From an uncultured Faecalicatena sp. (lineage in GTDB: Bacteria > Bacillota > Clostridia > Lachnospirales > Lachnospiraceae), in the NCBI GenBank assembly GCA_902489075.1, contig CABTYO010000010.1, positions 1 to 64,000 of the forward strand: a DNA stretch of 64,000 nt, given 5' to 3'. The translations under genes and the position numbers were made by a program. The notes under the pieces were generated by a model. The model worked only from the letters and a program-made list of their open reading frames with translations, was not told the DNA's origin and did not search any database. Shown here piece by piece: positions 1 through 7,861 of the stretch. How positions within the stretch are numbered: position 1 is the first letter of the stretch; each line of letters begins with the position of its first letter.

Positions 1-275
1 AAACTGGGTGCTTATGAGTTTATTATAAGGCTAATATATTAATTTGTTAAGGTGCAAAGTGGAAATTAATCCCGCAAATTTACTGGAATAGTCCACAACT
101 GGAATTTAGTTTTTCATTTAAGTTAAAATAAGTTTTTAAATAAGTTAAAAAATAAAAGAAATACCGGATTAACATTTTTAATTTTTTATAACAAAGCACA
201 CAAAACTAATGTTGTAGAAAAGAAATTGAACTCATACATACGCTATTTTTTTGTGCCAACAGGCACATGATCCGA
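1..275. other. AT-rich stretch, no gene recognised
   Basis: No convincing coding frame was found. A short hairpin with arms TGTGCC and GGCACA (252-267, loop AACA) lies next to a T-run, but no gene ends here that would make it a clear terminator. Confidence 0.4.
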
Positions 276-425
276 CTAACTCATCACTAAAGTAACGAGA
301 ATGCGTCGGTATTCTTTCAATTTCAAGATATCATTTGGAGAACAGTTTAAAAATTCACAGAGCCTTGCAAGAATCGTGAGGTCCATCCTTGAAACTATGT
401 TGGAATTACTGCAACTGTTGAAAAT
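276..425 (-). pseudogene. XRE-type HTH regulator remnant (C-terminal half)
   Basis: On the minus strand an open stretch ending in TAG at 276-278 reads MDLTILARLCEFLNCSPNDI and then about 18 more residues. This matches the last helices of Cro/CI-type HTH domains (the usual 'L..LC..LNCSPnDIL' ending). The N-terminal recognition helices and a start codon are missing, because the reading frame is not open far enough upstream. I read it as the tail of a decayed regulator displaced by the AbiE cassette. It could also be chance, since the stretch is short. Confidence 0.35.
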
Positions 426-489
426 GATGGGAGAATATGATAAAATGGTTTAAAAATCATGAGAAATGGTTAAAATAAAGACCATTTCT
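418..489 (+). promoter_or_regulatory. abiE promoter with inverted-repeat operator
   Basis: A sigma-A-like promoter is visible: TTGAAA at 418-423, a 17-nt spacer and TAAAAT at 441-446. Downstream is a perfect 9-bp inverted repeat, AGAAATGGT (462-470) and ACCATTTCT (481-489), separated by 10 nt. AbiEi antitoxins are known to repress their own operon by binding inverted repeats, so this is the likely autoregulatory operator. The assignment to AbiEi is inference from position. Confidence 0.55.
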
Positions 490-512
490 AAATAAAAATA
501 AACGGTGATGCT

Positions 513-1280
513 ATGAATTTATATTATGAATTGTTAAAAAAACCAGTATTTACATTAGAAGATGTGAATCAATATTATGATAATGTGGAAACAGCGCGTT
601 CTGCAATAAAAAAACTGCTAAAACAGGAAGTTGTGGTACGGATACGAAAAAATATGTATACGTGTATTAGTGGAGAAACAGAAAGCCCTGTGGCAAACAA
701 ATATCAAATCGGATGTGCCATTAACCCGACCACATATATATCTCATCATACTGCGATGGAATATTATGGCATCAGTGATCAGGTTTATTATGATGTCTAT
801 GTGTCTTCCGAGAGGCCATTCACTATGTTTGAATTTAACGGATATACCTATTGCTATGTAGCATCAAAGTGTAAATCAGGTATTGAGGAAATAAAGTACA
901 GTGGAGGAGTTCGTATAACGACAAAGGAACGGTCTGTGATTGATAGTATAAAAGATATGGATAAAATTTCAGGTATGGAAGAAGTCATTGCCAATATTGA
1001 AGAAATAACAGTTCTACAGGAAGAAAAATTGCTACAATATTTAGAAGAATACCAAAATCAGTTTTTATATCAAAAGACAGGTTTTATGCTTTTACCATAT
1101 CAAACAAAATTGGGATTAAGTGATGATTTTTTTGAATTCTGTAAAGAAAAAATAGGATTGAGTAAGAGATATTTAACAAAGGAGGAGACCAATGGATACT
1201 ATGATGCTACATGGAAGTTAGTAGTTCCTGCTAATATGTACGGTTTGAAGAATGGAGGATTTTCTAATGATAGAATATAA
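513..1280 (+). CDS. abiEi: AbiEi-type antitoxin (type IV toxin-antitoxin)
   Basis: 255 aa. The N-terminal ~70 residues form a winged-helix segment (FTLEDVNQYYDNVETARSAI, then a 'RIRKNMY' wing) typical of AbiEi antitoxins. The C-terminal part matches the AbiEi body, with 'YISHHTAMEYYG' and 'KERSVIDSI'. In the AbiE system the antitoxin counters a nucleotidyltransferase toxin without direct binding and represses the operon. The ATG has only a weak upstream GGTGAT as ribosome site. It overlaps the following toxin gene by 14 nt, as expected for a coupled pair. The segment is AT-rich compared with its right-hand neighbours, which suggests acquisition. The family call is firm; activity is untested. 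Confidence 0.8.
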   Translation: MNLYYELLKKPVFTLEDVNQYYDNVETARSAIKKLLKQEVVVRIRKNMYTCISGETESPVANKYQIGCAINPTTYISHHTAMEYYGISDQVYYDVYVSSERPFTMFEFNGYTYCYVASKCKSGIEEIKYSGGVRITTKERSVIDSIKDMDKISGMEEVIANIEEITVLQEEKLLQYLEEYQNQFLYQKTGFMLLPYQTKLGLSDDFFEFCKEKIGLSKRYLTKEETNGYYDATWKLVVPANMYGLKNGGFSNDRI

Positions 1281-2213
1281 TAGAGCTGAGCTTGGAAAAG
1301 CGGCAAAAGAACGTGGATTTGTCAGAGATACATTTGAAAAAATATTGAGATTAAAAGAAGTACTGGTATATATCAATACAGATGAATATTTAAAAGAACA
1401 TCTTGTTTTAAAGGGGGGGGGACTGCGATTAATATGACAATCTTTAATCTTCCGCGTTTGTCAGTTGATATTGATATGGATTTTACACCAAATCTGCCAT
1501 TAGAAGAAATGGAATGTGCAAGAAAAGAGATTACAGAGCGAATGACAAGATATATACAGGATGAGGGGTATCAGTTATCACCAGCATCACGATATAGTCA
1601 TAGCTTGGACTCCTTTTTATTTCAATATCAGAATGCAGGGGGGAATAAAGACAATATAAAGGTAGAGCTGAATTATTCTTTGCGTTCGTATATTTTTGCT
1701 CCTGTAAAAAGAAAAATTTTAACGGATGCATTTGAGGAACAGTTAGAAATAAGAACTCTTGAACCGATGGAGATATTTGCAGCCAAGGCAAATGCATTGA
1801 TGAGTAGAGCGGCAGCAAGAGATTTGTATGATTTCAATAATATGATTTTCTATGGTTTATTTGATGAAACAGAGTATGAGTTATTCAGAAAATGTATTAT
1901 TTTTTATGCATCGGTATCAGCGGAAGTTATTAACAAGGAGTTCGATACTTCTGCAATTGACAGCTTAAATTTTACAAAGATTAGACGAGATTTATTTCCG
2001 GTTCTTAGAAAAAAAGATAACTTTGATTTGGAAGAACGGAAGAAAAAAGCAAAAGAATTTATAGATGCACCTATGGTTTTGACACCACAGGAAAAAGAAT
2101 ATCTGGATGCGTTTGAGAGAAAAGAGTATAAACCGGAGTTATTGTTTGAGGATGTGGCTATTTTAGAAAATATAAAAAGGCATCCGATGGCGCTTTGGAA
2201 GATAAATCAGTAG
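1267..2213 (+). pseudogene. abiEii: AbiEii nucleotidyltransferase toxin, frameshifted at poly-G
   Basis: The start is ATG 1267, with GGAGG 8 nt upstream. Frame one reads to a TGA at 1435-1437. The remainder continues from ATG 1434, which overlaps that stop as ATGA, and reads on to 2213. The break is a run of nine Gs at 1413-1421 inside the conserved nucleotidyltransferase KGG motif; 7 or 10 Gs would join the frames into about 314 aa (LVLKGGTAINMTIF). The second part has the catalytic 'LSVDIDMDF' motif and the 'FAAKANALMSRAAARDLYDF' region of AbiEii/AbiGii. As written, only a truncated toxin lacking the first catalytic strand could be made by reinitiation. It is either a dead toxin, a phase-variable one, or a sequencing error at the homopolymer. 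Confidence 0.75.
1413..1421 (+). repeat. Nine-G homopolymer inside abiEii
   Basis: An uninterrupted run of nine Gs falls exactly on the KGG codons of the toxin gene. Long G tracts are prone to slipped-strand changes and to sequencing errors, and either would explain the frameshift. Confidence 0.9.
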
Positions 2214-2382
2214 ATATATTAGGTTGGAAAATAGAGCATAAAGAAAGATTGTAGTAGCAGGAATAAAGAATTTGAAAATGGAAGGAATAATACGCGATGC
2301 CAGAGGCATACTAAGAAAAAGTAAAAAAAACTGTCGATAATGTGGTATAGTTATAGCATAAAGCTGCAAGGAGGTTTTTAAA

Positions 2383-3000
2383 ATGAAAGTATTAATGTTG
2401 AACGGCAGTCCCCACATTAACGGCAATACATATACGGCTCTGCGGGAGATGGAGCAGGTTTTTGCGAGGGAAGGGATCGAGACCGAGATTGTGCATGTGG
2501 GAAATCAGGATATCCGGGGATGCATTGCATGCAATTCCTGTAGTGAAAAGGGAAAGTGTGTGTTTGATGATGCTGTCAATGAGATCGCACCGAAGTTCGA
2601 GGAAAGTGATGGCCTGGTAGTTGCCAGCCCGGTTTATTATGCCTCTGCCAACGCTACGCTGGTCGCACTTCTGGACCGTCTGTTTTACAGTACATCATTT
2701 GATAAGACAATGAAAGTCGGGGCAAGTGTCGTCGCGGCAAGAAGGGGCGGACTGTCCGCCACCTTTGATGAGCTGAACAAGTATTTTACCATCAGTGGAA
2801 TGCCGGTTGCATCCAGCCAGTACTGGAACAGCATCCATGGAAGAATACCGGGAGAGGCGAAGCAGGATATAGAAGGTCTCCAGACGATGAGGAACCTGGC
2901 AGGTAATATGGCATTTCTCATCAAGAGTATTAAGCTGGGCAGAGAAGCCTATGGACTTCCCAAAAAAGAGAAGACCACCCCAACCAATTTTATCAGATAA
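2383..3000 (+). CDS. Flavodoxin-fold NADPH-dependent FMN reductase / iron-sulfur flavoprotein-like
   Basis: 205 aa, preceded by AAGGAGG with good spacing. The N-terminal 'LNGSPHINGNT' is the FMN phosphate-binding loop of the flavodoxin-like FMN reductase fold. 'ASPVYYASANATL' is the second flavin loop. A compact cysteine cluster, CIACNSCSEKGKC (C-x2-C-x2-C-x5-C), fits the cluster motif of iron-sulfur flavoproteins. These cytoplasmic proteins move electrons between flavin and small acceptors in anaerobes. It stands alone, ending at a hairpin. The electron donor and acceptor cannot be read from sequence. Confidence 0.8.
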   Translation: MKVLMLNGSPHINGNTYTALREMEQVFAREGIETEIVHVGNQDIRGCIACNSCSEKGKCVFDDAVNEIAPKFEESDGLVVASPVYYASANATLVALLDRLFYSTSFDKTMKVGASVVAARRGGLSATFDELNKYFTISGMPVASSQYWNSIHGRIPGEAKQDIEGLQTMRNLAGNMAFLIKSIKLGREAYGLPKKEKTTPTNFIR

Positions 3001-3006
3001 TGAAAG

Positions 3007-3050
3007 AACGGCGCCAACTCCTTTTTGAGAGTATGGCGCCGTTTCAGTTA
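3007..3050 (+). terminator. Hairpin terminator after flavoprotein gene
   Basis: Perfect 9-bp arms AACGGCGCC (3007-3015) and GGCGCCGTT (3035-3043), followed by a short T-rich stretch. It sits between convergent genes and may serve both. Confidence 0.6.
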
Positions 3051-3116
3051 ACTGTGACTGGCAACTGGCCTGTGGTATTTCCATCTATGCTTTTATGTTT
3101 CCTTCATTTGAAATTT

Positions 3117-5024
3117 TCATAGGGAACCTCTTTCACGATAGATTGTGAAACCATTTTTCCCGCTCTCTTTTGTCTGATATAATGCGGTATCCGCACATTG
3201 GTACAGGCTTTCGAAAGTCCTGCCGCTGGAGGAAAAGGCAATCCCGATGCTGGCGGAGATGTGGCAGCGTACTCCTTCTTTGACACATTCCATATCCAAT
3301 GCTTTCGACAGTTCCTTTGCTTTCTCCTCTCCCCATTTTTCGGAGGGAACAGGCAGGAAGGCTGCAAATTCATCACCGCCGATCCGGCCGAGAATATCAG
3401 ATTCGCGGAAATGCCTGCGTATTGTCTGGGTAAAACAGGTAATACAATAATCGCCAAAAGCGTGACCGAACCGGTCGTTTATCTTTTTGAAATTGTCGAT
3501 ATCAAAGATAATGAATGCATACAGGTTATCCGGGTGCTCTGACAGCTGTTCCTGGATCAGGCGTTCAGTGGTTGTTTTTTTATAGAAACCGGTCATTTCA
3601 TCCTGCTTTGCCATCTGCTCTTTTTTCTTTTCTGAATCGATATTTTTACGATACGAGAACATATGGACAGACTGATCCTCCTGAGAGAAAAACAGGTAGG
3701 TTTCGACCCGTGTCCAGTGGTAAGTGACCCCATCTTCCGTAATCATAAAATCGTACCTCAGGTGATTATTACCGGCCTCGAATTCCCGGATCGCATTTTC
3801 AGGCGTAAACATCTGGATATATCCGTCCCGGAATTCCTCTTTGATCTGTTTGTTGGCGATGACCCGCAGACCCTGGTCAAACGGCATTTTGCCCGCGCCA
3901 AGGCTGGAAAAATATTCTTCTGTCGGCTCGCCTACATAACAGTTCTTTGTAAGGTTCAATTCATAGATACTGTCATAAAGCTGTTCGGTTGCCTTTTTAA
4001 ACATCATCTGATGTTCATCCACCAGCTGTATGATCTGCCCATTGAAATTACGGATAACCGTAGTGATGATAAGCAATACAGCAAAAATGACCAGCAGAAT
4101 GATGACAAATGACTGGTAAAGCCGCGTCTTCATATCATGGACAAACTGTCCGGTATTCTGTTCCACGATCAGGTTCCATGATAATTCCGGGATGTAACGG
4201 CTTACAACATAGCTTTTATCTGTGTTCTGTGTATCTGATGTCCACAGTTCCAGATTTTCAGATACATCATTCCGGTTCAGAATCTGATCCCTTATTTTTT
4301 CCTGTCCATAAACGTCAAACCAGTTCTTTTTTTCATATCCATTATAAGATGTTGAAATCTCGATATCTCCTTCTTTATTGATCAGGCTGACTTTGACATC
4401 GAACTTGTCTTCATATCCCTTGAGCAGTTCTTTTAAATAGTCCATTCGGATCCCGACACCTACCACGCCGATGATCTGGCCGTCAGGTCCCTGTATTTTG
4501 CAGTTTACAAAGGTGGTAATCACATTATCCGCGCCGGATACCTCATCATTATCTACATTTAAAGAATATTCTTCATCATTTTCCAGAAGATTAAAATACC
4601 ATTCATTTTCAGGATTCCCTTTTTTCAGCACGCGGTCCAGTCCGTTAAAATTATAATATCTGCCCGAGGCGGTGGAAACGAGAAAAACGGAGTCGAAGTC
4701 ATACTTTTTCTGATAGGCTTCCAGATATTTCTTTATGGTTAATATATATTCACTGTCCGCCATATTCATCTGTTCCTTGTTGATATGGTCGATCAGGAGA
4801 CTGTCGTGTGCCATCGTGAGAGAGATGTTGATCGGTTTGGAGAAGAGTGAGGACAGCTGGTAATAAATCCCGTCAGCTGACAGCGAGGACACCTGCCCAA
4901 TATTCGTGATAGAGACCTGATAATTGGCGCGGTAGCTGAAAATGGCAGTGACTAAAAAGCCCAAAATCAGAATGATACTGATCAGAAGATTTGTCCTTAA
5001 AAGTTTACTGTTCTTACGGTTCAT
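3117..5024 (-). CDS. dCache-type sensor diguanylate cyclase (GGDEF)
   Basis: 635 aa from the ATG at 5024 (MNRKNSKLLRTNLL). I chose this start because GGGGGGA lies 8 nt upstream; an earlier in-frame start exists at 5114 without such a site. Order: membrane segment near residues 10-30, a ~270-residue extracytoplasmic dCache-like sensor with 'VGVGIRMDYLKELLKGYEDK', a second membrane segment near 305-325, a PAS-like region near 335-460, and a C-terminal GGDEF domain with intact RIGGDEF and 'FDIDNFKKINDRFGH'. It should make c-di-GMP from GTP in response to an external ligand, probably a small organic molecule. The ligand is unknown. It is monocistronic. Confidence 0.85.
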   Translation of the reverse strand: MNRKNSKLLRTNLLISIILILGFLVTAIFSYRANYQVSITNIGQVSSLSADGIYYQLSSLFSKPINISLTMAHDSLLIDHINKEQMNMADSEYILTIKKYLEAYQKKYDFDSVFLVSTASGRYYNFNGLDRVLKKGNPENEWYFNLLENDEEYSLNVDNDEVSGADNVITTFVNCKIQGPDGQIIGVVGVGIRMDYLKELLKGYEDKFDVKVSLINKEGDIEISTSYNGYEKKNWFDVYGQEKIRDQILNRNDVSENLELWTSDTQNTDKSYVVSRYIPELSWNLIVEQNTGQFVHDMKTRLYQSFVIILLVIFAVLLIITTVIRNFNGQIIQLVDEHQMMFKKATEQLYDSIYELNLTKNCYVGEPTEEYFSSLGAGKMPFDQGLRVIANKQIKEEFRDGYIQMFTPENAIREFEAGNNHLRYDFMITEDGVTYHWTRVETYLFFSQEDQSVHMFSYRKNIDSEKKKEQMAKQDEMTGFYKKTTTERLIQEQLSEHPDNLYAFIIFDIDNFKKINDRFGHAFGDYCITCFTQTIRRHFRESDILGRIGGDEFAAFLPVPSEKWGEEKAKELSKALDMECVKEGVRCHISASIGIAFSSSGRTFESLYQCADTALYQTKESGKNGFTIYRERGSL

Positions 5025-5221
5025 TACGATTCCCCCCAATGTATAACGATTATGTATGTGATGTGTAAAATCATTCATTTTAGAAGATGCATACACTAAA
5101 ATTTTGCTTTTCATTCTATTTTATCAAAGATGTAGAACTATGAAAAGCTTTTTTGTGTAATGTGTACAAAAACAGGTGCAAAAAGCGTAAAAAGGGAGGT
5201 GATGTACTGTATGGTATGATC

Positions 5222-5250
5222 AGGGCGGCACGCTTTTTCAGTGCCGCCCT
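5222..5250 (-). terminator. Hairpin downstream of the DUF11 protein gene
   Basis: Perfect 10-bp arms AGGGCGGCAC and GTGCCGCCCT lie 11 nt beyond the stop codon of the minus-strand gene. No clear T-run follows on the minus strand, so terminator function is inferred from position. Confidence 0.5.
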
Positions 5251-5260
5251 GCTGTGTTTC

Positions 5261-7345
5261 TTAACTTTCCAGGCAGTCCTCCAGCTGACAGGATACGTTC
5301 TGCAGCTTTGCCTGAAGTACAATTTCAAGTCTGGATACGGAGCCGATCATACTCGTTACAGACCGGTTCAGTTCGAATAGCTCGTTGTTTGTTACCCCTT
5401 CCATATTGATGAAGCTTTGCATTTTCAGTCCTTCCGCATTCAGGATACGGGCCAGAGCCGCTTCCTGGAGTGCGACGGATTCTATCAGGTCCACCAGAGC
5501 CTGACACCTCGGGGAGAGGATTGTTGTTGTGATCGTGGAAGTATTGTTGTCAGGATTCGGGTCGGGGGTGGATGAAGTGACTGCTGCTGTATTTACGATG
5601 GCACCCTCGGCCTGCGGCTGTACGGTTCCGCGGATAAGAATGGTACGGGATGCCCCTTCTGCCAGTGTTCCAAGACTCAGGCTTCCGGGCCACGGAAGGA
5701 AGGTGGAGCCTCCATTTATGGAGTACTGTGCTTCGCTTAAAGCAGCAGGGATGACATCGGTCAGTAATACATTTTCAGCGGCGGAAGGTCCGGCATTTGC
5801 CACGGTGACTGCATAAGTCAGTACACCGCCCTGCTGTATGGTACGGCTGCCTGTTTTCGTTACGGACAGATCCGCCAGCGTTCCTGTAATGAGTACCGGG
5901 ACCTCATTGGATTCGACCTCGAATTCGGCCGGGATTCCCCCTTCCACCGGAGTGTAGGAGTAGGTGACGGCTGCCTGGTTGAGCGTTGGATTCTGTACGG
6001 GGACAGATCCGGCAGTGGCAAGGAACGTAACGGCAGCGGTTCCGCCGCCGGGGACGTTCGGAATGGTAAAGCCGGTATTCGGATTGGCGGCAGGAATGGA
6101 GGTCCCATTGACTGTGACACTGCCTGGCACGAAGTTCAGTCCGGCCGGAACCAGATCCCTGAAAAATACATCTGTCAGAGGATTCGTACAGGTGTTGGAC
6201 AGTGTGACCGTGTATTCAACGGTTTCCCCGATACTGGCGGAGGAAACACTGGCTGTTTTCACTGGTGTAAACTCACGGATGATGATTTCCTGAAATGCCA
6301 CATCATCGATGGCATAATCATTTCCAATTACTTCCGGCCCCTCACTTAAAAATTCAACGGTAAGGGTGGTGTTATCCCGGGAATTAATGACGGTGCCGAT
6401 CTGTTTCCATTCCGGCGCATTCAAATTCGGCGGGATCAGGATTCCCAGAGGCGCACTGTACAGGACCTGGCCATTTTCGTCCAGGATGCGGACACTCAGT
6501 TCCGGATTCGGATATCCTGTCACTTTGAACAGATTCAGGATCCAGGAGGTAAACAAATAGTTGGTATTGGGCTGTACATTTACTGTGGCCCTGAAAAATA
6601 CGGCCCCGGGGTTGAAGCCGTTGACGATCATCATACGTCCTGTTTCATTTCCCGTTGTATGGTCTGCGATGCGCCACCACGCACCGATTTCCGAACTCAT
6701 GGAGTTGTTCATGATATTCTGTATTGTATATTCACCGCCCAAAGGCGCAAAGACTTCGGGATTGGGCAGCACGTACGTAAAGTCAGGTGTTACATCGGGA
6801 TAGGGTTCCGTGGGAGCGCCTGTATTGGCAGGTGTGCCGGGCGGGAAAGAACCGAAGGTCCCGTTATCTGCCGCTTCGATCAGGTTTTCCCCGGAAATGA
6901 TTGCACACTGATCTAAAAGTGCCTCAATAGGAGTGTAAATCACAGGCCCGTTGAAGAAGTTCTGATTCGTTAGATCCGCTCCGGACACTGTTACGAGAAG
7001 AGTATCGGGTGTTACCGAGTCCAGGTTGGTAGTCCCGGCGGGCGGATTGGTGACCGTGCCGACTGGAGGATTTACTCCCTGCGGGATACTTCCGGTGACT
7101 GCATTATTAAAGTTCCCGGGAGTCAGTGTGCCGCCGGCAGTGCCGAAAGATTCTACGATCCGGTATTCTCCCGCTGGTACATTGAGAAACGTATAATTTC
7201 CGTCTGCATCTGTAAGGACAGTCAGCCTTACATTTGTCTGTGTATTCTGTAAAACGACAGGAATTCCTGCGATCCCGGAGTCTCCGGCGGAGATGGATGC
7301 GCTTCTGTCTCTGTCAAATATGACACGTCCTGATATTGTTGCCAT
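5261..7345 (-). CDS. SdrD-B/DUF11 repeat protein with C-terminal ILNAEGE module
   Basis: 694 aa, start ATG 7345 with GGAGG 8 nt upstream. Residues ~1-110 form an SdrD B-like (Cna-B) fold ('GIPVVLQNTQTNVRLTVLTD', 'DGNYTFLNVPAGEYRI'). About 140-360 is a beta-rich segment with 'AWWRIADHTTGNETGRMMIV' that I cannot name. Two DUF11 repeats follow (~365-480 and ~495-610), the second with 'DLSVTKTGSRTIQQGGVLTY'. The last ~80 residues are a helical module, 'LIESVALQEAALARILNAEG', shared with the next two genes. There is no signal peptide, membrane segment or LPXTG anchor, which is unusual for DUF11 adhesin-like proteins and points to an intracellularly assembled structure such as a spore layer (inference). 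It lies 3 nt after the small upstream gene, so they are co-transcribed. Confidence 0.75.
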   Translation of the reverse strand: MATISGRVIFDRDRSASISAGDSGIAGIPVVLQNTQTNVRLTVLTDADGNYTFLNVPAGEYRIVESFGTAGGTLTPGNFNNAVTGSIPQGVNPPVGTVTNPPAGTTNLDSVTPDTLLVTVSGADLTNQNFFNGPVIYTPIEALLDQCAIISGENLIEAADNGTFGSFPPGTPANTGAPTEPYPDVTPDFTYVLPNPEVFAPLGGEYTIQNIMNNSMSSEIGAWWRIADHTTGNETGRMMIVNGFNPGAVFFRATVNVQPNTNYLFTSWILNLFKVTGYPNPELSVRILDENGQVLYSAPLGILIPPNLNAPEWKQIGTVINSRDNTTLTVEFLSEGPEVIGNDYAIDDVAFQEIIIREFTPVKTASVSSASIGETVEYTVTLSNTCTNPLTDVFFRDLVPAGLNFVPGSVTVNGTSIPAANPNTGFTIPNVPGGGTAAVTFLATAGSVPVQNPTLNQAAVTYSYTPVEGGIPAEFEVESNEVPVLITGTLADLSVTKTGSRTIQQGGVLTYAVTVANAGPSAAENVLLTDVIPAALSEAQYSINGGSTFLPWPGSLSLGTLAEGASRTILIRGTVQPQAEGAIVNTAAVTSSTPDPNPDNNTSTITTTILSPRCQALVDLIESVALQEAALARILNAEGLKMQSFINMEGVTNNELFELNRSVTSMIGSVSRLEIVLQAKLQNVSCQLEDCLES

Positions 7346-7348
7346 AGT

Positions 7349-7651
7349 TTATTCCTCCATTCCATTCATACTGTTTTCCGGTACAGCCGGGCACTGGACA
7401 AAAAGCTCTGCCTTGCCCTGCAGGATCAGCTCCAGCCTTGTGACTGCACTGATCATCAATTCTGCTGACCTGTTCATTCTTAATAATTCCTCTGTGGATG
7501 TTTCATCCATATCAATGATGGATTCCATTTTTTCACCCTCTGCATTCAAAATGTGTGAAAGTGAATTCTCCTGCATTGCAATCGATTCTATCAAGTTGGT
7601 TACAGCCTGGTCTGCGGTTGTGTTTCCAGGCGTGATAATAGGCATACCCAT
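7349..7651 (-). CDS. Small stand-alone ILNAEGE-module protein
   Basis: 100 aa, no export signal. The core 'NLIESIAMQENSLSHILNAE' followed by GEKME and later 'ELLRMNRSAELMI' and 'VTRLELILQGK' is the same ~65-residue helical module found at the C-terminus of both neighbours. It is essentially the module alone. It is the first gene of a two-gene minus-strand operon; the ATG at 7651 has GGGGGA upstream. I do not recall a named family. The helical, heptad-like pattern suggests an oligomerisation or docking function, which is inference. Confidence 0.65.
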   Translation of the reverse strand: MGMPIITPGNTTADQAVTNLIESIAMQENSLSHILNAEGEKMESIIDMDETSTEELLRMNRSAELMISAVTRLELILQGKAELFVQCPAVPENSMNGMEE

Positions 7652-7861
7652 AACAGATCCCCCTGATTTTTCATTTCATAATAGTCAGAGCAGTTTCCTG
7701 CTCTACACTTATAGTTATGCAGATCACTTAAAATTGGTTATAACTGCCCCCGCTGGAAAGCAGCGAAGCGGATTTGAATGATCTGATTCAGACGATCTGT
7801 GTCCGGAATCGCCAAAAGGCATATAGTATATACGGAAGACAGAAATATGAGGAGAAACTTT
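7652..7861. promoter_or_regulatory. Divergent control region of the ILNAEGE genes
   Basis: This 210-nt region drives genes both ways. Toward the plus-strand gene, CATATAGTA (7819-7827) matches the CATAnnnTA -10 pattern of the mother-cell sporulation sigma factors E and K. On the minus strand a CATAACTATA element (about 7710-7719) is similar. A hairpin with 7-bp arms and a GAAA loop (7685-7702) would form in the minus-strand leader. No good sigma-A promoter was seen. The sporulation reading rests on short motifs and is tentative. Confidence 0.3.

Noticed and set aside
5153..5380. Plus-strand frame after a GGGAGG site at ~5194
   Set aside because: It runs into the 3' end of the DUF11 gene on the other strand and over its terminator hairpin; the frame is short and matches nothing known.
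7293..7781. Plus-strand open frame antisense to the ILNAEGE genes
   Set aside because: It lies opposite two well-supported genes, has no ribosome site and no family resemblance.
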